Below are positions 35,531 to 44,680 of a DNA stretch of 64,000 bases, piece after piece. The position numbers were made by a program, and so were the translations under genes. Below the pieces are notes generated by a model. The model worked only from the letters and a program-made list of their open reading frames with translations. It made no database searches and was not told where the DNA came from. The DNA lies in the NCBI GenBank assembly GCA_965227215.1, contig OZ245729.1:992001-1056000 (forward strand), written 5' to 3'. Source of the stretch: Gracilimonas sp965227215 (GTDB lineage: Bacteria; Bacteroidota; Rhodothermia; Balneolales; Balneolaceae). The stretch's first letter is position 1; each line of letters starts with the position of its first letter.

Positions 35531-36175
35531 TTATCCGTCTCTCCGTAGCGGATGATGAATAATTACTTCATTTATGTGTGGTTTATACCTGAATAAGTGA
35601 ATATAAAGGTTATAAAAAGCCCTTTTGAGTGCAACTATATAATTCTGGTGCTGATATTTAGTGTCTCTCTTTTCATCCGGCGTCATCCAATAGGCTATTT
35701 TATGATTGAAATTTTCCCAGGCCATGTTCGCAATGCTTCTGGCAGTATATTTAAACTGCCCTCCTTTTTTATTGCGCATTTTGACTTCCATTTTCACATC
35801 ATAAAGCGGACCTATATGCAGAAAATTAATGCTATAAATCCGCCTTCTTAATCGAATGTTCGTTACGGATACGATTAAATCAGCTGATGTGGAATCCTCG
35901 GTTATTGAAAAATGAGTAAGCTCGGGATAGGAATACATGAGCTGTCCAAGTATAAGATTTGCCAAAGAATCTACCGCAGCTGCTTCATCAATCTTTGCTT
36001 TTGTTAATGCTGAAAAATATTTCGTCCGGTTTTCAAAATGATAACCCTCGGTTGTCAAGAAAACTCTTTCCTGTTCAATTTCGGGTTTCAGCCCATTTTT
36101 GAAACCAGAACAACCGGCTATGATCAACAAAACAAAAATCAGGATGACACAATCCTTCACAGAACATACCGTCAA
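35531..36175 (-). CDS. Hypothetical lipoprotein
   Basis: A 214-aa protein with a lipobox ending LLIIAGC (Cys22). The mature part contains YPELTHFSITEDSTSADLIVSVTNIRLRRRIYSINFLHIGPLYDVKMEVKM, a beta-rich stretch followed by an aromatic, basic C-terminus. No family recognised. Its start overlaps the stop of the upstream membrane-protein gene by 4 bp, so the two are probably translated together. The 92-bp gap before it contains a GC-rich inverted repeat without a T tract. Confidence 0.7.
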   Translation of the reverse strand: MTVCSVKDCVILIFVLLIIAGCSGFKNGLKPEIEQERVFLTTEGYHFENRTKYFSALTKAKIDEAAAVDSLANLILGQLMYSYPELTHFSITEDSTSADLIVSVTNIRLRRRIYSINFLHIGPLYDVKMEVKMRNKKGGQFKYTARSIANMAWENFNHKIAYWMTPDEKRDTKYQHQNYIVALKRAFYNLYIHLFRYKPHINEVIIHHPLRRDG

Positions 36176-36852
36176 CTTTTCTTCCCCTTATGATAATTCG
36201 CTATACGGATAAGCTCTTTCTCCATATCCTCAATTTTACCCGTTAAAATACCGTGTTTCATGCCATATCGGATGAGCAGCATATTCAGAACACGGTCCGG
36301 TTTAGGGACTTTCGGTTTATCGAAGAACTTATTTCGCAAAAATTGAATGAGCAGGGAAAGCAAGCCTACTTTGAACAAAAAGAACAGTCCTAATCCATAC
36401 CAAAGGGCATCAAATTCAACACTAAATCCTACCGATGAAAGTAAATCGTTAAGACTAATCCCGATCAGAAAAACTCCGGAAACGGTGTAGATAAAACCAT
36501 CTTTATTTAACAGTTTGGCAATTGGAGTAGAAATCACATTCACAAACACACCGGTGTTGAAATACCAGATAAAGTAAACCGTCAGGGAAATCAAAAAAGC
36601 CCAAAGTGCATCCACTGTGGCATACACGAGAATGAAGTACAGCATCAGAGCCAGTCCGTTCGAACTTTTCACCCAGGCGTCGGCTTCTTTTATAATGTGC
36701 TCCAGGGATTTCTCTTTCAGCAAGCCCGGTACATATTTCTCAATTCCTTCCCGCGTAATATGATACCAGTTTCCGTTAGAGGTGGTAATCCCATCCGGAA
36801 GCTCCAGCATCTGCCATTCAAAACGTCCTCTTTTAAAATTTTCCATGATCAA
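36172..36852 (-). CDS. Hypothetical four-helix membrane protein
   Basis: A 226-aa protein with about four TM helices: about 63-85, 85-105, 125-145 and 150-175. The N-terminal cytoplasmic part (MLELPDGITTSNGNWYHITREGIEKYVPGLL) and the basic C-terminus (KPKVPKPDRVLNMLLIRYGM) are hydrophilic. No family recognised. It overlaps the lipoprotein gene by 4 bp and is 24 bp after the ComF-like gene, so the three may be one transcript. Confidence 0.7.
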   Translation of the reverse strand: MIMENFKRGRFEWQMLELPDGITTSNGNWYHITREGIEKYVPGLLKEKSLEHIIKEADAWVKSSNGLALMLYFILVYATVDALWAFLISLTVYFIWYFNTGVFVNVISTPIAKLLNKDGFIYTVSGVFLIGISLNDLLSSVGFSVEFDALWYGLGLFFLFKVGLLSLLIQFLRNKFFDKPKVPKPDRVLNMLLIRYGMKHGILTGKIEDMEKELIRIANYHKGKKS

Positions 36853-36876
36853 ATATAGGCTTTAATAAAGAAGGTT

Positions 36877-37581
36877 TCAGGCCTGGGCTACCGTGGCTAT
36901 CATAATTTCTCTACAACCGGCATCTTTTAGTTTAGAAGCCAGCTCAAAGGTGGTGGCTCCGGTCGTGAATACATCGTCAATCACAATGCATATAGCATCC
37001 TCAATAGCTTCAGGTTTCTGAACCTGAAAAGCCCCGGCGATATTCTTTCTTCGCTTTTCAAGTGTAAAACCGGTTTGTGTACTTGTGTTCTTGGTCCTGA
37101 TAACAGCATCCTGTTTTATAATATGCAGATTCGTTACCTCAGCTACCCCTTTTGCAATATGAAAAGCCTGATTATATCCCCGCATTCTTCTTTTCTTTTT
37201 ATGAAGGGGAACCGGAAGCAGCAGGGCCTTCTTATTGCTGATTCTATTAACGAACAGAGTATTTGCCAGCAGACTTTTCCCCAACTGCCGGCCGACATCT
37301 TCCCCAACTCCTATCAACCGATTATACTTAAGCTGATGCAAAAGCTCTTGCAAGTGGCCGCCTTTGTCAAATTTCCAGAGCGCGTGTTGCAGACTGATAC
37401 CCTCCGGCAGCAAAATATCGCCGGATGATTGCTTCCCAACCCGATGGGCTTTCTCAAATTTATCATTCAAACATGGGTTACATACAAAGTTCTCATTCGT
37501 GGACAGCTTCAATCCGCAAACCGTACATACTTTGGGAAATAAAACCTCTAACACCCCTTCTTTAAATTTTGTAAGCAGCAT
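36877..37581 (-). CDS. ComF-family phosphoribosyltransferase-like protein
   Basis: A 234-aa protein: an N-terminal zinc-finger-like Cys4 (CTVCGLKLSTNENFVCNPC), then a PRTase fold with LLPVPLHKKKRRMRGYNQAFHIAKGVAE and the PRPP-binding CIVIDDVFTTGATTFELASKL. ComF homologues act in DNA uptake and double-strand-break or recombination processes in naturally competent bacteria, but their exact chemistry is unclear. It leads the minus-strand trio. Confidence 0.9.
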   Translation of the reverse strand: MLLTKFKEGVLEVLFPKVCTVCGLKLSTNENFVCNPCLNDKFEKAHRVGKQSSGDILLPEGISLQHALWKFDKGGHLQELLHQLKYNRLIGVGEDVGRQLGKSLLANTLFVNRISNKKALLLPVPLHKKKRRMRGYNQAFHIAKGVAEVTNLHIIKQDAVIRTKNTSTQTGFTLEKRRKNIAGAFQVQKPEAIEDAICIVIDDVFTTGATTFELASKLKDAGCREIMIATVAQA

Positions 37582-37679
37582 AATATTTCCGCATCAATTA
37601 AAGCTAAAAGTTTGCTTTTCCTATCACATTTAATTACTTAGCTTCTTATAATTTTGTACGCAGACCAAAATCGTTTTAT

Positions 37680-38765
37680 ATGTCTCTGGGAAAAGACCTT
37701 GCCTCAATACGTAAAAGCCAAAACCTCTCATTAGAGGATATACAAAATGCTATTAAAATTCCTCTCAGCACGTTAAAAAGCATTGAGGATGGCAGCATAT
37801 TCTCCGATTCCGGCAAGAACAAAACCTATGTTCGCAGTTTTGTGAGAAGTTATGCCAAGGTATTGAAAATTGAAGATGATGATATTGTTCGGGCTCTCGA
37901 TGAAGTGGAAGAAGGTATCTACGCCGGAAGCCTGATTGGTGAGTCCAATGATGACGTCAGCGAATCAGATTTTAATTTAGATCCAAAAGAAACCCTGCCT
38001 TCCGAAGCAGCTGATGAAGAAACATCGGTTTCGCAGGAAATCTCTCCCGGCACGAAATCCAAGAAGCCGAAGAGAACACCTCCTCCACCTGAGGAAGATC
38101 CCATCAACTGGGCAGATATGGGACGGAAATTTACAACCGTCGGAAAAAACTCCAGAGCGTGGCTTTTTGCAGTTATTCTTGTAATTGTCGGGGCCCTTGG
38201 AACCTCGGGTTATATATTTTGGGATGATATCGGTTCCTTTTTCCAAAGTGAAACAGTAGAAAATGAACAGCCAACAGACGGACAGTCTGATCAGAATGTT
38301 ATCCCCCCTGCTCCGGTAGATTCATCTGCTATCGCGGGGAATAATGAACCAGAAAGTGGTGAAACACCAGCTGAAATAAATGAGCAACCAACCTCTTCCG
38401 GTCCTATTGAACTGGGTGATACACTCACGGTTTCCGTTTATGCGGCCTACGGACAACTTGAACCTATTCGTGTTACCAGTGATCTGAACTGGCGTACCAA
38501 CCCTTTTTGGATGGAGCAAGGCGAATCCTACTATTTTGATTTCAGTGACACCCTATTGGTTCGCGGGCAGTATAGCCGGCTTTTGCTAATGTTTAACGGG
38601 CATGTAATTGAGAACCCGCGCCAGAATTATTTTAATTCCGCATTCAACTCCATCATGATTACCCGGGATGTTCTGGATCAGCCACGGTACCTGGCTCCTC
38701 CCCCCAGTGAATTTCCACTCAGCGTAGGCCCGCCGGACAGCACCGTCTATAGAATCAGATTTTAG
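37680..38765 (+). CDS. RodZ-like helix-turn-helix membrane protein
   Basis: A 361-aa single-pass protein. Residues about 4-75 are an HTH of the RodZ/HTH_25 type (IRKSQNLSLEDIQNAIKIPLSTLKSIEDG, NKTYVRSFVRSYAKVLKI). There is an acidic, proline-rich linker with a PPPPEEDP stretch, a TM helix (AWLFAVILVIVGALGTSGYIFW, about 160-181), and a periplasmic beta-rich C-terminus. RodZ bridges MreB and the cell-shape machinery. This homologue could equally be a general membrane-anchored HTH protein. It precedes ligA by 12 bp on the same strand, suggesting an operon. Confidence 0.82.
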   Translation: MSLGKDLASIRKSQNLSLEDIQNAIKIPLSTLKSIEDGSIFSDSGKNKTYVRSFVRSYAKVLKIEDDDIVRALDEVEEGIYAGSLIGESNDDVSESDFNLDPKETLPSEAADEETSVSQEISPGTKSKKPKRTPPPPEEDPINWADMGRKFTTVGKNSRAWLFAVILVIVGALGTSGYIFWDDIGSFFQSETVENEQPTDGQSDQNVIPPAPVDSSAIAGNNEPESGETPAEINEQPTSSGPIELGDTLTVSVYAAYGQLEPIRVTSDLNWRTNPFWMEQGESYYFDFSDTLLVRGQYSRLLLMFNGHVIENPRQNYFNSAFNSIMITRDVLDQPRYLAPPPSEFPLSVGPPDSTVYRIRF

Positions 38766-38777
38766 TAACATTATACA

Positions 38778-40775
38778 ATGACCAAGAAAGAAGCCCGGGA
38801 ACGCGTAAACGAACTTCGTGATCTTCTAGACCAGGCTAACAAAGCCTACTATCAGGATGCTCAGCCTTTTATGAGCGATAAAGAGTTTGATGAAACCCTC
38901 AAAGAACTCGAAAAACTGGAAAAGGAATTCGATCTTCACGATCCGGAATCCCCAACACAAAGGGTGGGTGGTGAAGTCTCTTCGGTTTTTGAGACGGTTC
39001 AGCATCCGGTCCCGCTCCTCAGCTTAGATAACACTTATAATGAAGAAGAGCTGAATGATTTTGACGGGCGGGTAAAAAAAATACTCGGTCATGAAGATTA
39101 TGAATACATGGTGGAGCTTAAATTTGATGGGGCATCCCTTCGACTTCGCTATGAGGATGGAGAATTGGTTCTGGGAGCTACCCGCGGTGATGGCCAGCAG
39201 GGAGATGACATCACCAATAATGTAAAAACCATTCGGGACATTCCTTTAAAACTGGAAGGAGATTTCCCGCCGGTGGTTGAAGTTCGAGGCGAAGCTTATA
39301 TGGAACGCGAAGCCTTTGCCCGGATGAACCAACACCGGGAAGAACAAGGACTTTCTGTTTTTGCTAATCCCCGAAATTCCACGGCCGGGTCGCTCAAAAT
39401 GCAGGATCCGAAAGCCGTCTCCCAGCGCCCCATTCGCTTTTTTGCTTTCGATTTGCTGCTGGATGAAGAAGATGATTCGTTAACTCAATTTCGCAAAGCA
39501 GAACTTTTAGCCGAATTCGGTCTGCCTGTTTCTGAGCACTATAAGGTATGTTCGTCCATCGATGACGTTCATACCATTATCAAAGAATGGGAAGATCTTC
39601 GCCATGAACTTCCATATGAAACCGATGGCGTGGTGATAAAGGTAAATCAAAGTCATTTACGGGAAGAACTGGGAATAACCTCTAAGTTTCCCCGATGGGC
39701 AATCGCCTACAAATTTGAAGCCGAGCAAGGCACTACTACCATCAACGACATTACCCTCCAGGTTGGCCGGCTGGGAACCATCACACCGGTTGCTGAACTG
39801 GAGGCTGTTGAACTGGCCGGCACCACCGTAAAGCGAGCTTCCCTTCACAACGAAGATGAAATTCAGCGAAAGGATATTCGTATCGGTGATACGGTGGTTG
39901 TTGAAAAGGCCGGGGAAATTATCCCTCAGGTAATCAGTGTGGTCAATCCGGATCGTAAGGGCCGAAATGAACCCTTCAAGTTCCCAAAAAACTGTCCTGC
40001 TTGCAATTCCGAACTCATCAAATATGAAGATGAAGTTGCCTGGCGGTGCGTGAATCCTACTTGTCCGCCCCAGGTGCGCATTCGTATCGAGCATTTTGCC
40101 TCCCGCGATGCTATGGATATAGAAGGGTTGGGAGAGTCTGTGGTAGATCAGCTGGTTTCCGAAGGACTCATCAAAACTTATGCTGATCTGTATGACTTGC
40201 AGAAAGATCAGATTGTTGAGCTGGAACGTATGGCTGAAAAGAGTGCACAGAATTTGATTGATGCCATCAAAAAAAGCAAGGAACAACCTTTTGAACGGGT
40301 CATTTATGCTCTGGGTATTCGTTTTGTCGGAAAAACCGTGGCCAAAGATTTAGCTAAAGCATTTAAAACCATGGAGAAATTACAGTCGCTAACTGAAGAT
40401 GAACTGACGGCAGTAGACTCCATAGGACCCAGGATCGCAGAGTCGGTGGTCGATTTCTTCAGCAATGAAAAGAACCGGACAATCGTACAGCACCTTGGAG
40501 AAAAAGGCCTTCAGTTTGAACAAGAGGAAGAGGAACTCGCCTCCAATGTATTCGAAGGAAAGAAATTCGTACTTACCGGTTCCCTTCCAACCTATACAAG
40601 AAAAGAAGCTACCGATCTGATTGAAAAACACGGCGGTAAAACGGCTTCCTCTGTCAGTGGAAACACCGACTATGTATTAGCCGGTGAATCTGCCGGAAGC
40701 AAACTCAATAAAGCCAATGAGCTTGGAATCACCGTTTTAGATGAAGCCAAATTCCGGGAATTAATTGGAGAATGA
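38778..40775 (+). CDS. ligA: NAD-dependent DNA ligase
   Basis: LigA seals nicks in replication and repair using NAD. The 665-aa protein is full length. It has the adenylation domain with active-site K115 in VELKFDGASLRL, an OB fold with QVGRLGTITPVAEL, the zinc Cys4 (CPACNSELI ... CVNPTCPPQ), HhH repeats (about 450-575), and a C-terminal BRCT (GKKFVLTGSLPTYTRKEATDLIEKHGG). It is 12 bp after the RodZ-like gene and is followed by a strong hairpin. Confidence 0.97.
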   Translation: MTKKEARERVNELRDLLDQANKAYYQDAQPFMSDKEFDETLKELEKLEKEFDLHDPESPTQRVGGEVSSVFETVQHPVPLLSLDNTYNEEELNDFDGRVKKILGHEDYEYMVELKFDGASLRLRYEDGELVLGATRGDGQQGDDITNNVKTIRDIPLKLEGDFPPVVEVRGEAYMEREAFARMNQHREEQGLSVFANPRNSTAGSLKMQDPKAVSQRPIRFFAFDLLLDEEDDSLTQFRKAELLAEFGLPVSEHYKVCSSIDDVHTIIKEWEDLRHELPYETDGVVIKVNQSHLREELGITSKFPRWAIAYKFEAEQGTTTINDITLQVGRLGTITPVAELEAVELAGTTVKRASLHNEDEIQRKDIRIGDTVVVEKAGEIIPQVISVVNPDRKGRNEPFKFPKNCPACNSELIKYEDEVAWRCVNPTCPPQVRIRIEHFASRDAMDIEGLGESVVDQLVSEGLIKTYADLYDLQKDQIVELERMAEKSAQNLIDAIKKSKEQPFERVIYALGIRFVGKTVAKDLAKAFKTMEKLQSLTEDELTAVDSIGPRIAESVVDFFSNEKNRTIVQHLGEKGLQFEQEEEELASNVFEGKKFVLTGSLPTYTRKEATDLIEKHGGKTASSVSGNTDYVLAGESAGSKLNKANELGITVLDEAKFRELIGE

Positions 40776-40780
40776 TTTAC

Positions 40781-40830
40781 TGAAAAGTGATGAAGTATTT
40801 TTTTAAAACGTATCACTTCATCACTTTTCA
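40781..40830. terminator. Terminator-like hairpin after ligA, iterated-word type
   Basis: A 16-bp perfect inverted repeat (TGAAAAGTGATGAAGT at 40781-40796 against 40815-40830) with an 18-base T/A-rich loop. The words AAGTGATG and CTTCATCACTT are further repeated to about 40840 (CACTCATCACTT). The same word is used in the hairpin after umuC at the window end. Confidence 0.7.
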
Positions 40831-40894
40831 CTCATCACTTTATCCCTTCCCAAAATTCCCTATCTTCACGAAATTCACCTAAGCACCGCTTTAT

Positions 40895-42109
40895 ATGGAC
40901 ATTAAACCGCTGGATACCGAACAAATTGGATTGAAGACGCTGGAGAAACATCTGATGCGTTCCAAAAGTGAAGTGTCCCTGAAAATAGGTTTACCCAAAG
41001 AGATTTCTTTCGATGAACGAAGGGTTTCTCTGACTCCCGGTGGGGTATCCATCCTGAGGGCTAATGGACATGAAATATTTATCGAAAAGGGTGCCGGTGA
41101 GGCTGCCAACTTTCCCGATCGCGAGTATGCCGATGCCGGGGCTGAAGTTGCTTACTCCCCCGATGATGTCTTCAAAAAATCTGATTTAATCCTCAAGATC
41201 GCTCCGCTTACAAAGGATGAGTTCGAACTATTACAGCCCGGTCAATCTTTGATTTCCGCTCTTCATATGGGCAGCCAAACCGAAGATTATCTGAAAGCAT
41301 TAACCCAAAAATCCATAACTGGAATTGGGTATGAATTTATACGGGGAGAAGACAAAGAATTCCCAATCGTGCGTATGATGCATGAAATCACCGGGTCAAT
41401 GTCGGTACAAATTGCCGCCCATTACCTGGAAAGCATGAGTGGTGGCCAGGGAATTATGCTGGGCGGAATTTCCGGGGTCCCTCCTGCAACCGTAGTTATT
41501 TTAGGAGCAGGCATTACCGGTGAATATGCCGCACGAACGGCTCTGGGGTATGGTGCCCAGGTTTTTGTAATGGATACCGATTTAACTGCACTTCGAAGGC
41601 TTGAAAACGCTCTTGATAGACGTATAATTACAGCTGTAGCCAATCACCAGTATTTGAGCACCGCTCTTAAATTTGCGGATATTATCATTGGGGCAGCTAT
41701 GGCCGAAGGGGAGCGCTCGCCCTGTTGGGTTACCGACGAAATGGTGGCCGGGATGAAAGCCGGTAGTGTCATCGTGGATACGGTTATTGATCAGGGTGGA
41801 TGTGTAGCTACCAGCCGGCCAACTACGCACTCTAACCCTGTTTATTCCGAACACGATGTAATCCATCACTGTGTGCCCAATATTCCGGCAAACGTACCCC
41901 GAACCGCTACGTATGCACTCAATAATGTATTAGTACCATATGTGTTAGCAATTGGAAATGCCGGTGGAATCAAAGAATGTTTATGGGAAAATGTTGCCCT
42001 CAGAAATGGTACTTATTCCTATAAAAAGCACATCACAAAGAAAACGCTGGCCAAAATGTTTGATATGCCTTACCGGGAAATTGAAATGCTTATTGCCTCT
42101 CAAATTTGA
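40895..42109 (+). CDS. ald: Alanine dehydrogenase
   Basis: A 404-aa NAD-dependent enzyme of the AlaDH/PNT family. It has GLPKEISFDERRVSLTPGGV, a QSLISALHMGS-like substrate region, the HEITGSMSVQIAAHYL block, the nucleotide-binding VVILGAGITGEYAARTALGYGAQVFVMD, and the C-terminal CVPNIPANVPRTATYALNN. This last block is characteristic of alanine dehydrogenase rather than transhydrogenase. The about 30-residue N-terminal extension before KIGLPKE is longer than usual; an internal start (Met21) would shorten it. It is flanked by iterated-word hairpins on both sides. Confidence 0.9.
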   Translation: MDIKPLDTEQIGLKTLEKHLMRSKSEVSLKIGLPKEISFDERRVSLTPGGVSILRANGHEIFIEKGAGEAANFPDREYADAGAEVAYSPDDVFKKSDLILKIAPLTKDEFELLQPGQSLISALHMGSQTEDYLKALTQKSITGIGYEFIRGEDKEFPIVRMMHEITGSMSVQIAAHYLESMSGGQGIMLGGISGVPPATVVILGAGITGEYAARTALGYGAQVFVMDTDLTALRRLENALDRRIITAVANHQYLSTALKFADIIIGAAMAEGERSPCWVTDEMVAGMKAGSVIVDTVIDQGGCVATSRPTTHSNPVYSEHDVIHHCVPNIPANVPRTATYALNNVLVPYVLAIGNAGGIKECLWENVALRNGTYSYKKHITKKTLAKMFDMPYREIEMLIASQI

Positions 42110-42121
42110 TTTTAAATGATT

Positions 42122-42165
42122 AATGTTAAGTGTTAAATGAGCTAAAGCATTTAACACTTAACATT
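42122..42165. terminator. Terminator-like hairpin after alanine dehydrogenase, iterated-word type
   Basis: An 18-bp perfect stem (AATGTTAAGTGTTAAATG at 42122-42139 against 42148-42165) with an 8-base loop in which GCT/AGC can pair further. It is AT-rich with no strong T tract, so termination may depend on the long stem. The following gene starts only 6 bp later. Confidence 0.65.
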
Positions 42166-42170
42166 TAAAA

Positions 42171-42551
42171 TTGAACATTTCCTTGTCAGAATTAAACGAA
42201 TCCAACTATAAACGTATTTCCATCATTAACTGGTTGCTTACCGTTCCAATGATGGTGCTTTTTGCCTGGCCGTATTATTTTGGGGCCGGATTGATCGGAA
42301 TGGATCTTTTATTCAGGTACATCGGTGCCTTTTTCTTTGCGACGCCCTTTATGCTTACCATCCTGCATGGACATGTAACCATGGCTTTGGGCTCTGTACA
42401 CCGACATCATTATTATGATTGGATGACCAACGAAAAACCGCTCACCTTTGGATTATTCTTTCACCCTATGTTTGTCAGAACCCGGTTTCGACTCATTATT
42501 CTGATGATCAGCTTGATTTTGCTACCCGTAGGCTATCTACTAAATTTGTAA
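42171..42551 (+). CDS. Hypothetical small membrane protein
   Basis: A 126-aa protein with three predicted TM helices (about 18-40, 44-66 and 106-124). A His-rich loop, HVTMALGSVHRHHYYDWM, follows the second helix. The start is a TTG (MNISLSELNESNYKR), with another TTG four codons on. The His cluster could bind a metal or haem but no family is recognised. The gene is squeezed between the hairpin after ald and the convergent acs terminator. Confidence 0.65.
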   Translation: MNISLSELNESNYKRISIINWLLTVPMMVLFAWPYYFGAGLIGMDLLFRYIGAFFFATPFMLTILHGHVTMALGSVHRHHYYDWMTNEKPLTFGLFFHPMFVRTRFRLIILMISLILLPVGYLLNL

Positions 42552-42604
42552 GCCATCAGATTTTTTTATTCCGTAATGCTGCTTATAAGTCTATCATAGA
42601 CTGT

Positions 42605-42643
42605 ATAAAAAAATCCTGCCAGGTTAGTAAACCCGACAGGATT
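42605..42643 (-). terminator. Rho-independent terminator for acs
   Basis: Read on the minus strand, an imperfect stem (AATCCTGTCGGGTT with AACCTGGCAGGATT, G-T pairs or mismatches at two positions) runs directly into TTTTTTT at 42611-42605. It lies 32 bp downstream of the acs stop. Confidence 0.8.
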
Positions 42644-42674
42644 GCAATGCAAAATAAAATATTGGTTCGGTATT

Positions 42675-44573
42675 TTAATATGCCGTTCCTTTCTTAATAT
42701 CCTCTACCACACTTGGATCCAGCAAGGTTGAGGTATCACCGAGATTTTCCAGATCATTGGCGGCGATTTTCCTGAGAATACGCCGCATAATTTTACCTGA
42801 ACGGGTTTTCGGTAAACCAGATACAATCTGAATCTTGTCCGGTTTTGCGATCGGGCTGATAATCTTGGTAACCAGATCATTCAACTCTTTCTTAAAGGCT
42901 TCCGGGTCTTTGATATCTTCGTCGCAAATCATAAAGGCGAATACACCCTGTCCTTTAATATCGTGCGGATAACCAACAACCGCTGTTTCCACCACTTTCT
43001 CATGCTCATCGAGAGCATTTTCGATTTCGGCAGTTCCCAGGCGGTGGCCGGAAACGTTAAGAACGTCGTCCACCCGACCTGTAATTCGATAATAGCCATC
43101 TTCATCCCTGCGACAACCATCACCCGTAAAGTAATAGCCTTTATACGTACTCAGATAGGTTTGAATATACCGTTCATGATCTCCGTACACCGTTCGGGCG
43201 ATGGAAGGCCATGGGTGTTTGATACACAAGTTTCCGGACACGTCATTTCCTTCAATTTCATTTCCGTCTTCATCCATTAACACAGGGAAAACTCCTGGTA
43301 AAGGAAGAGTTGCAAAACCGGGTTTGGTAGGGGTGATTCCGGCCAGTGGTGAAATCATGATACCTCCGGTTTCGGTCTGCCACCAGGTATCCACAATGGG
43401 GCATTCTCCGCCACCAATGTGTTCATCATACCAATGCCAAGCTTCTTCGTTAATCGGTTCTCCTACGGTACCGAGTACTTTTAATGAGCTCAAATCATAT
43501 TTCTTCACATAATCAATATCATAAGACATTAACGCACGAATGGCAGTAGGAGCAGTATAAAAATGCGTTACCTCATATTTTTCTACAACCTCCCAAAGTC
43601 GTCCTGCATCAGGATAGGTCGGTGTTCCTTCGAAAATAATTCCTGTGGCACCGTTAAATAGCGGACCATAAATGATATAGCTGTGGCCGGTAATCCATCC
43701 TGCATCGGCTGTACACCAGTAAATATCATCTGCTCCCACCTGAAATACCTGACGGAACGAATAGCTGGTAAACACCATATAACCGCCGCATGTATGTACC
43801 ACTCCTTTCGGCTTACCGGTGGAACCGGAGGTGTATAAAATAAAAAGCGGGTCTTCGGCATCCATCTCAACCGCTTCATGTTCCCTGGATGCATTTCGGA
43901 TCAGGTTATGCCACCATTCATCCCGTCCTTCTTTCCAGTCGATTTCACGGTTGGTGCGCTGACACACAATCACGCTTTCAATAGAAGGACTGCTTTCGAG
44001 GGCTTCATCAGAAATATCTTTCAGAGGTACGTGCTTATCTCCACGGCGAAGTCCGTCATTCGTAATTAACATTTTCGCCTCACAATCATTGATTCGCTCT
44101 GACAGCGATTGGGCGGAAAACCCGGCAAATACGATCGAATGAACGGCACCGATACGGGCACAGGCAAGAGCTGCAATCACAAGCTCAGGGGTCATCGCCA
44201 TGTAGATAACAACCCGATCTCCCTTCTCAATGCCTTTGCTTTCCAGCACATTCGCAAACCGGCACACATCCTCATGTAGCTGTTTGTAGGTAATGGTTCG
44301 GCGAAAAGAATCCGGGTGATTCGGCTCAAAAATAAAAGCCGTTTTATTGCCAATGGTATTCAGGTGACGGTCTAAAGCATTCTCTGTGATATTCAGTTTA
44401 CCGCCTTCAAACCACTTTATGTTGGCGTCTTCAAAACTTCCGCTTTGGGTTTTATCCCATCGCTTTCGCCAATAGAATGTTCCTGCCTCATGGTCCCAGA
44501 ATTTCAACCGGTCTTTTTTACTTTCCTCAAAGTTCTCTTTGTACTCATCGAACGATTTTATATTAAGCCACAT
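42675..44573 (-). CDS. acs: Acetyl-CoA synthetase (AMP-forming)
   Basis: This enzyme activates acetate to acetyl-CoA with ATP. The 632-aa protein has the N-terminal WDHEAGTFYWRKRWDKTQ segment, the P-loop LYTSGSTGKPKGVVHTCGGY, VDTWWQTETGGIMISPL, YFTGDGCRRDEDGYYRITGRVDDVLNVSGHRL and the C-terminal PKTRSGKIMRRILRK. The last of these holds the lysine acetylated in regulated homologues. It supports growth on acetate or recycling of secreted acetate. The promoter should lie in the 107-bp divergent gap before the helicase gene. Confidence 0.97.
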   Translation of the reverse strand: MWLNIKSFDEYKENFEESKKDRLKFWDHEAGTFYWRKRWDKTQSGSFEDANIKWFEGGKLNITENALDRHLNTIGNKTAFIFEPNHPDSFRRTITYKQLHEDVCRFANVLESKGIEKGDRVVIYMAMTPELVIAALACARIGAVHSIVFAGFSAQSLSERINDCEAKMLITNDGLRRGDKHVPLKDISDEALESSPSIESVIVCQRTNREIDWKEGRDEWWHNLIRNASREHEAVEMDAEDPLFILYTSGSTGKPKGVVHTCGGYMVFTSYSFRQVFQVGADDIYWCTADAGWITGHSYIIYGPLFNGATGIIFEGTPTYPDAGRLWEVVEKYEVTHFYTAPTAIRALMSYDIDYVKKYDLSSLKVLGTVGEPINEEAWHWYDEHIGGGECPIVDTWWQTETGGIMISPLAGITPTKPGFATLPLPGVFPVLMDEDGNEIEGNDVSGNLCIKHPWPSIARTVYGDHERYIQTYLSTYKGYYFTGDGCRRDEDGYYRITGRVDDVLNVSGHRLGTAEIENALDEHEKVVETAVVGYPHDIKGQGVFAFMICDEDIKDPEAFKKELNDLVTKIISPIAKPDKIQIVSGLPKTRSGKIMRRILRKIAANDLENLGDTSTLLDPSVVEDIKKGTAY

Positions 44574-44680
44574 TTTTTATTCGGTTTGGTTATTCAATTT
44601 TGCTGATGTTGAAGGTTTTTTTGCGGATAATCAAGTCAAACTCTCGTTTTGAGAAGATTTAACCTTTTTAACGAATATAA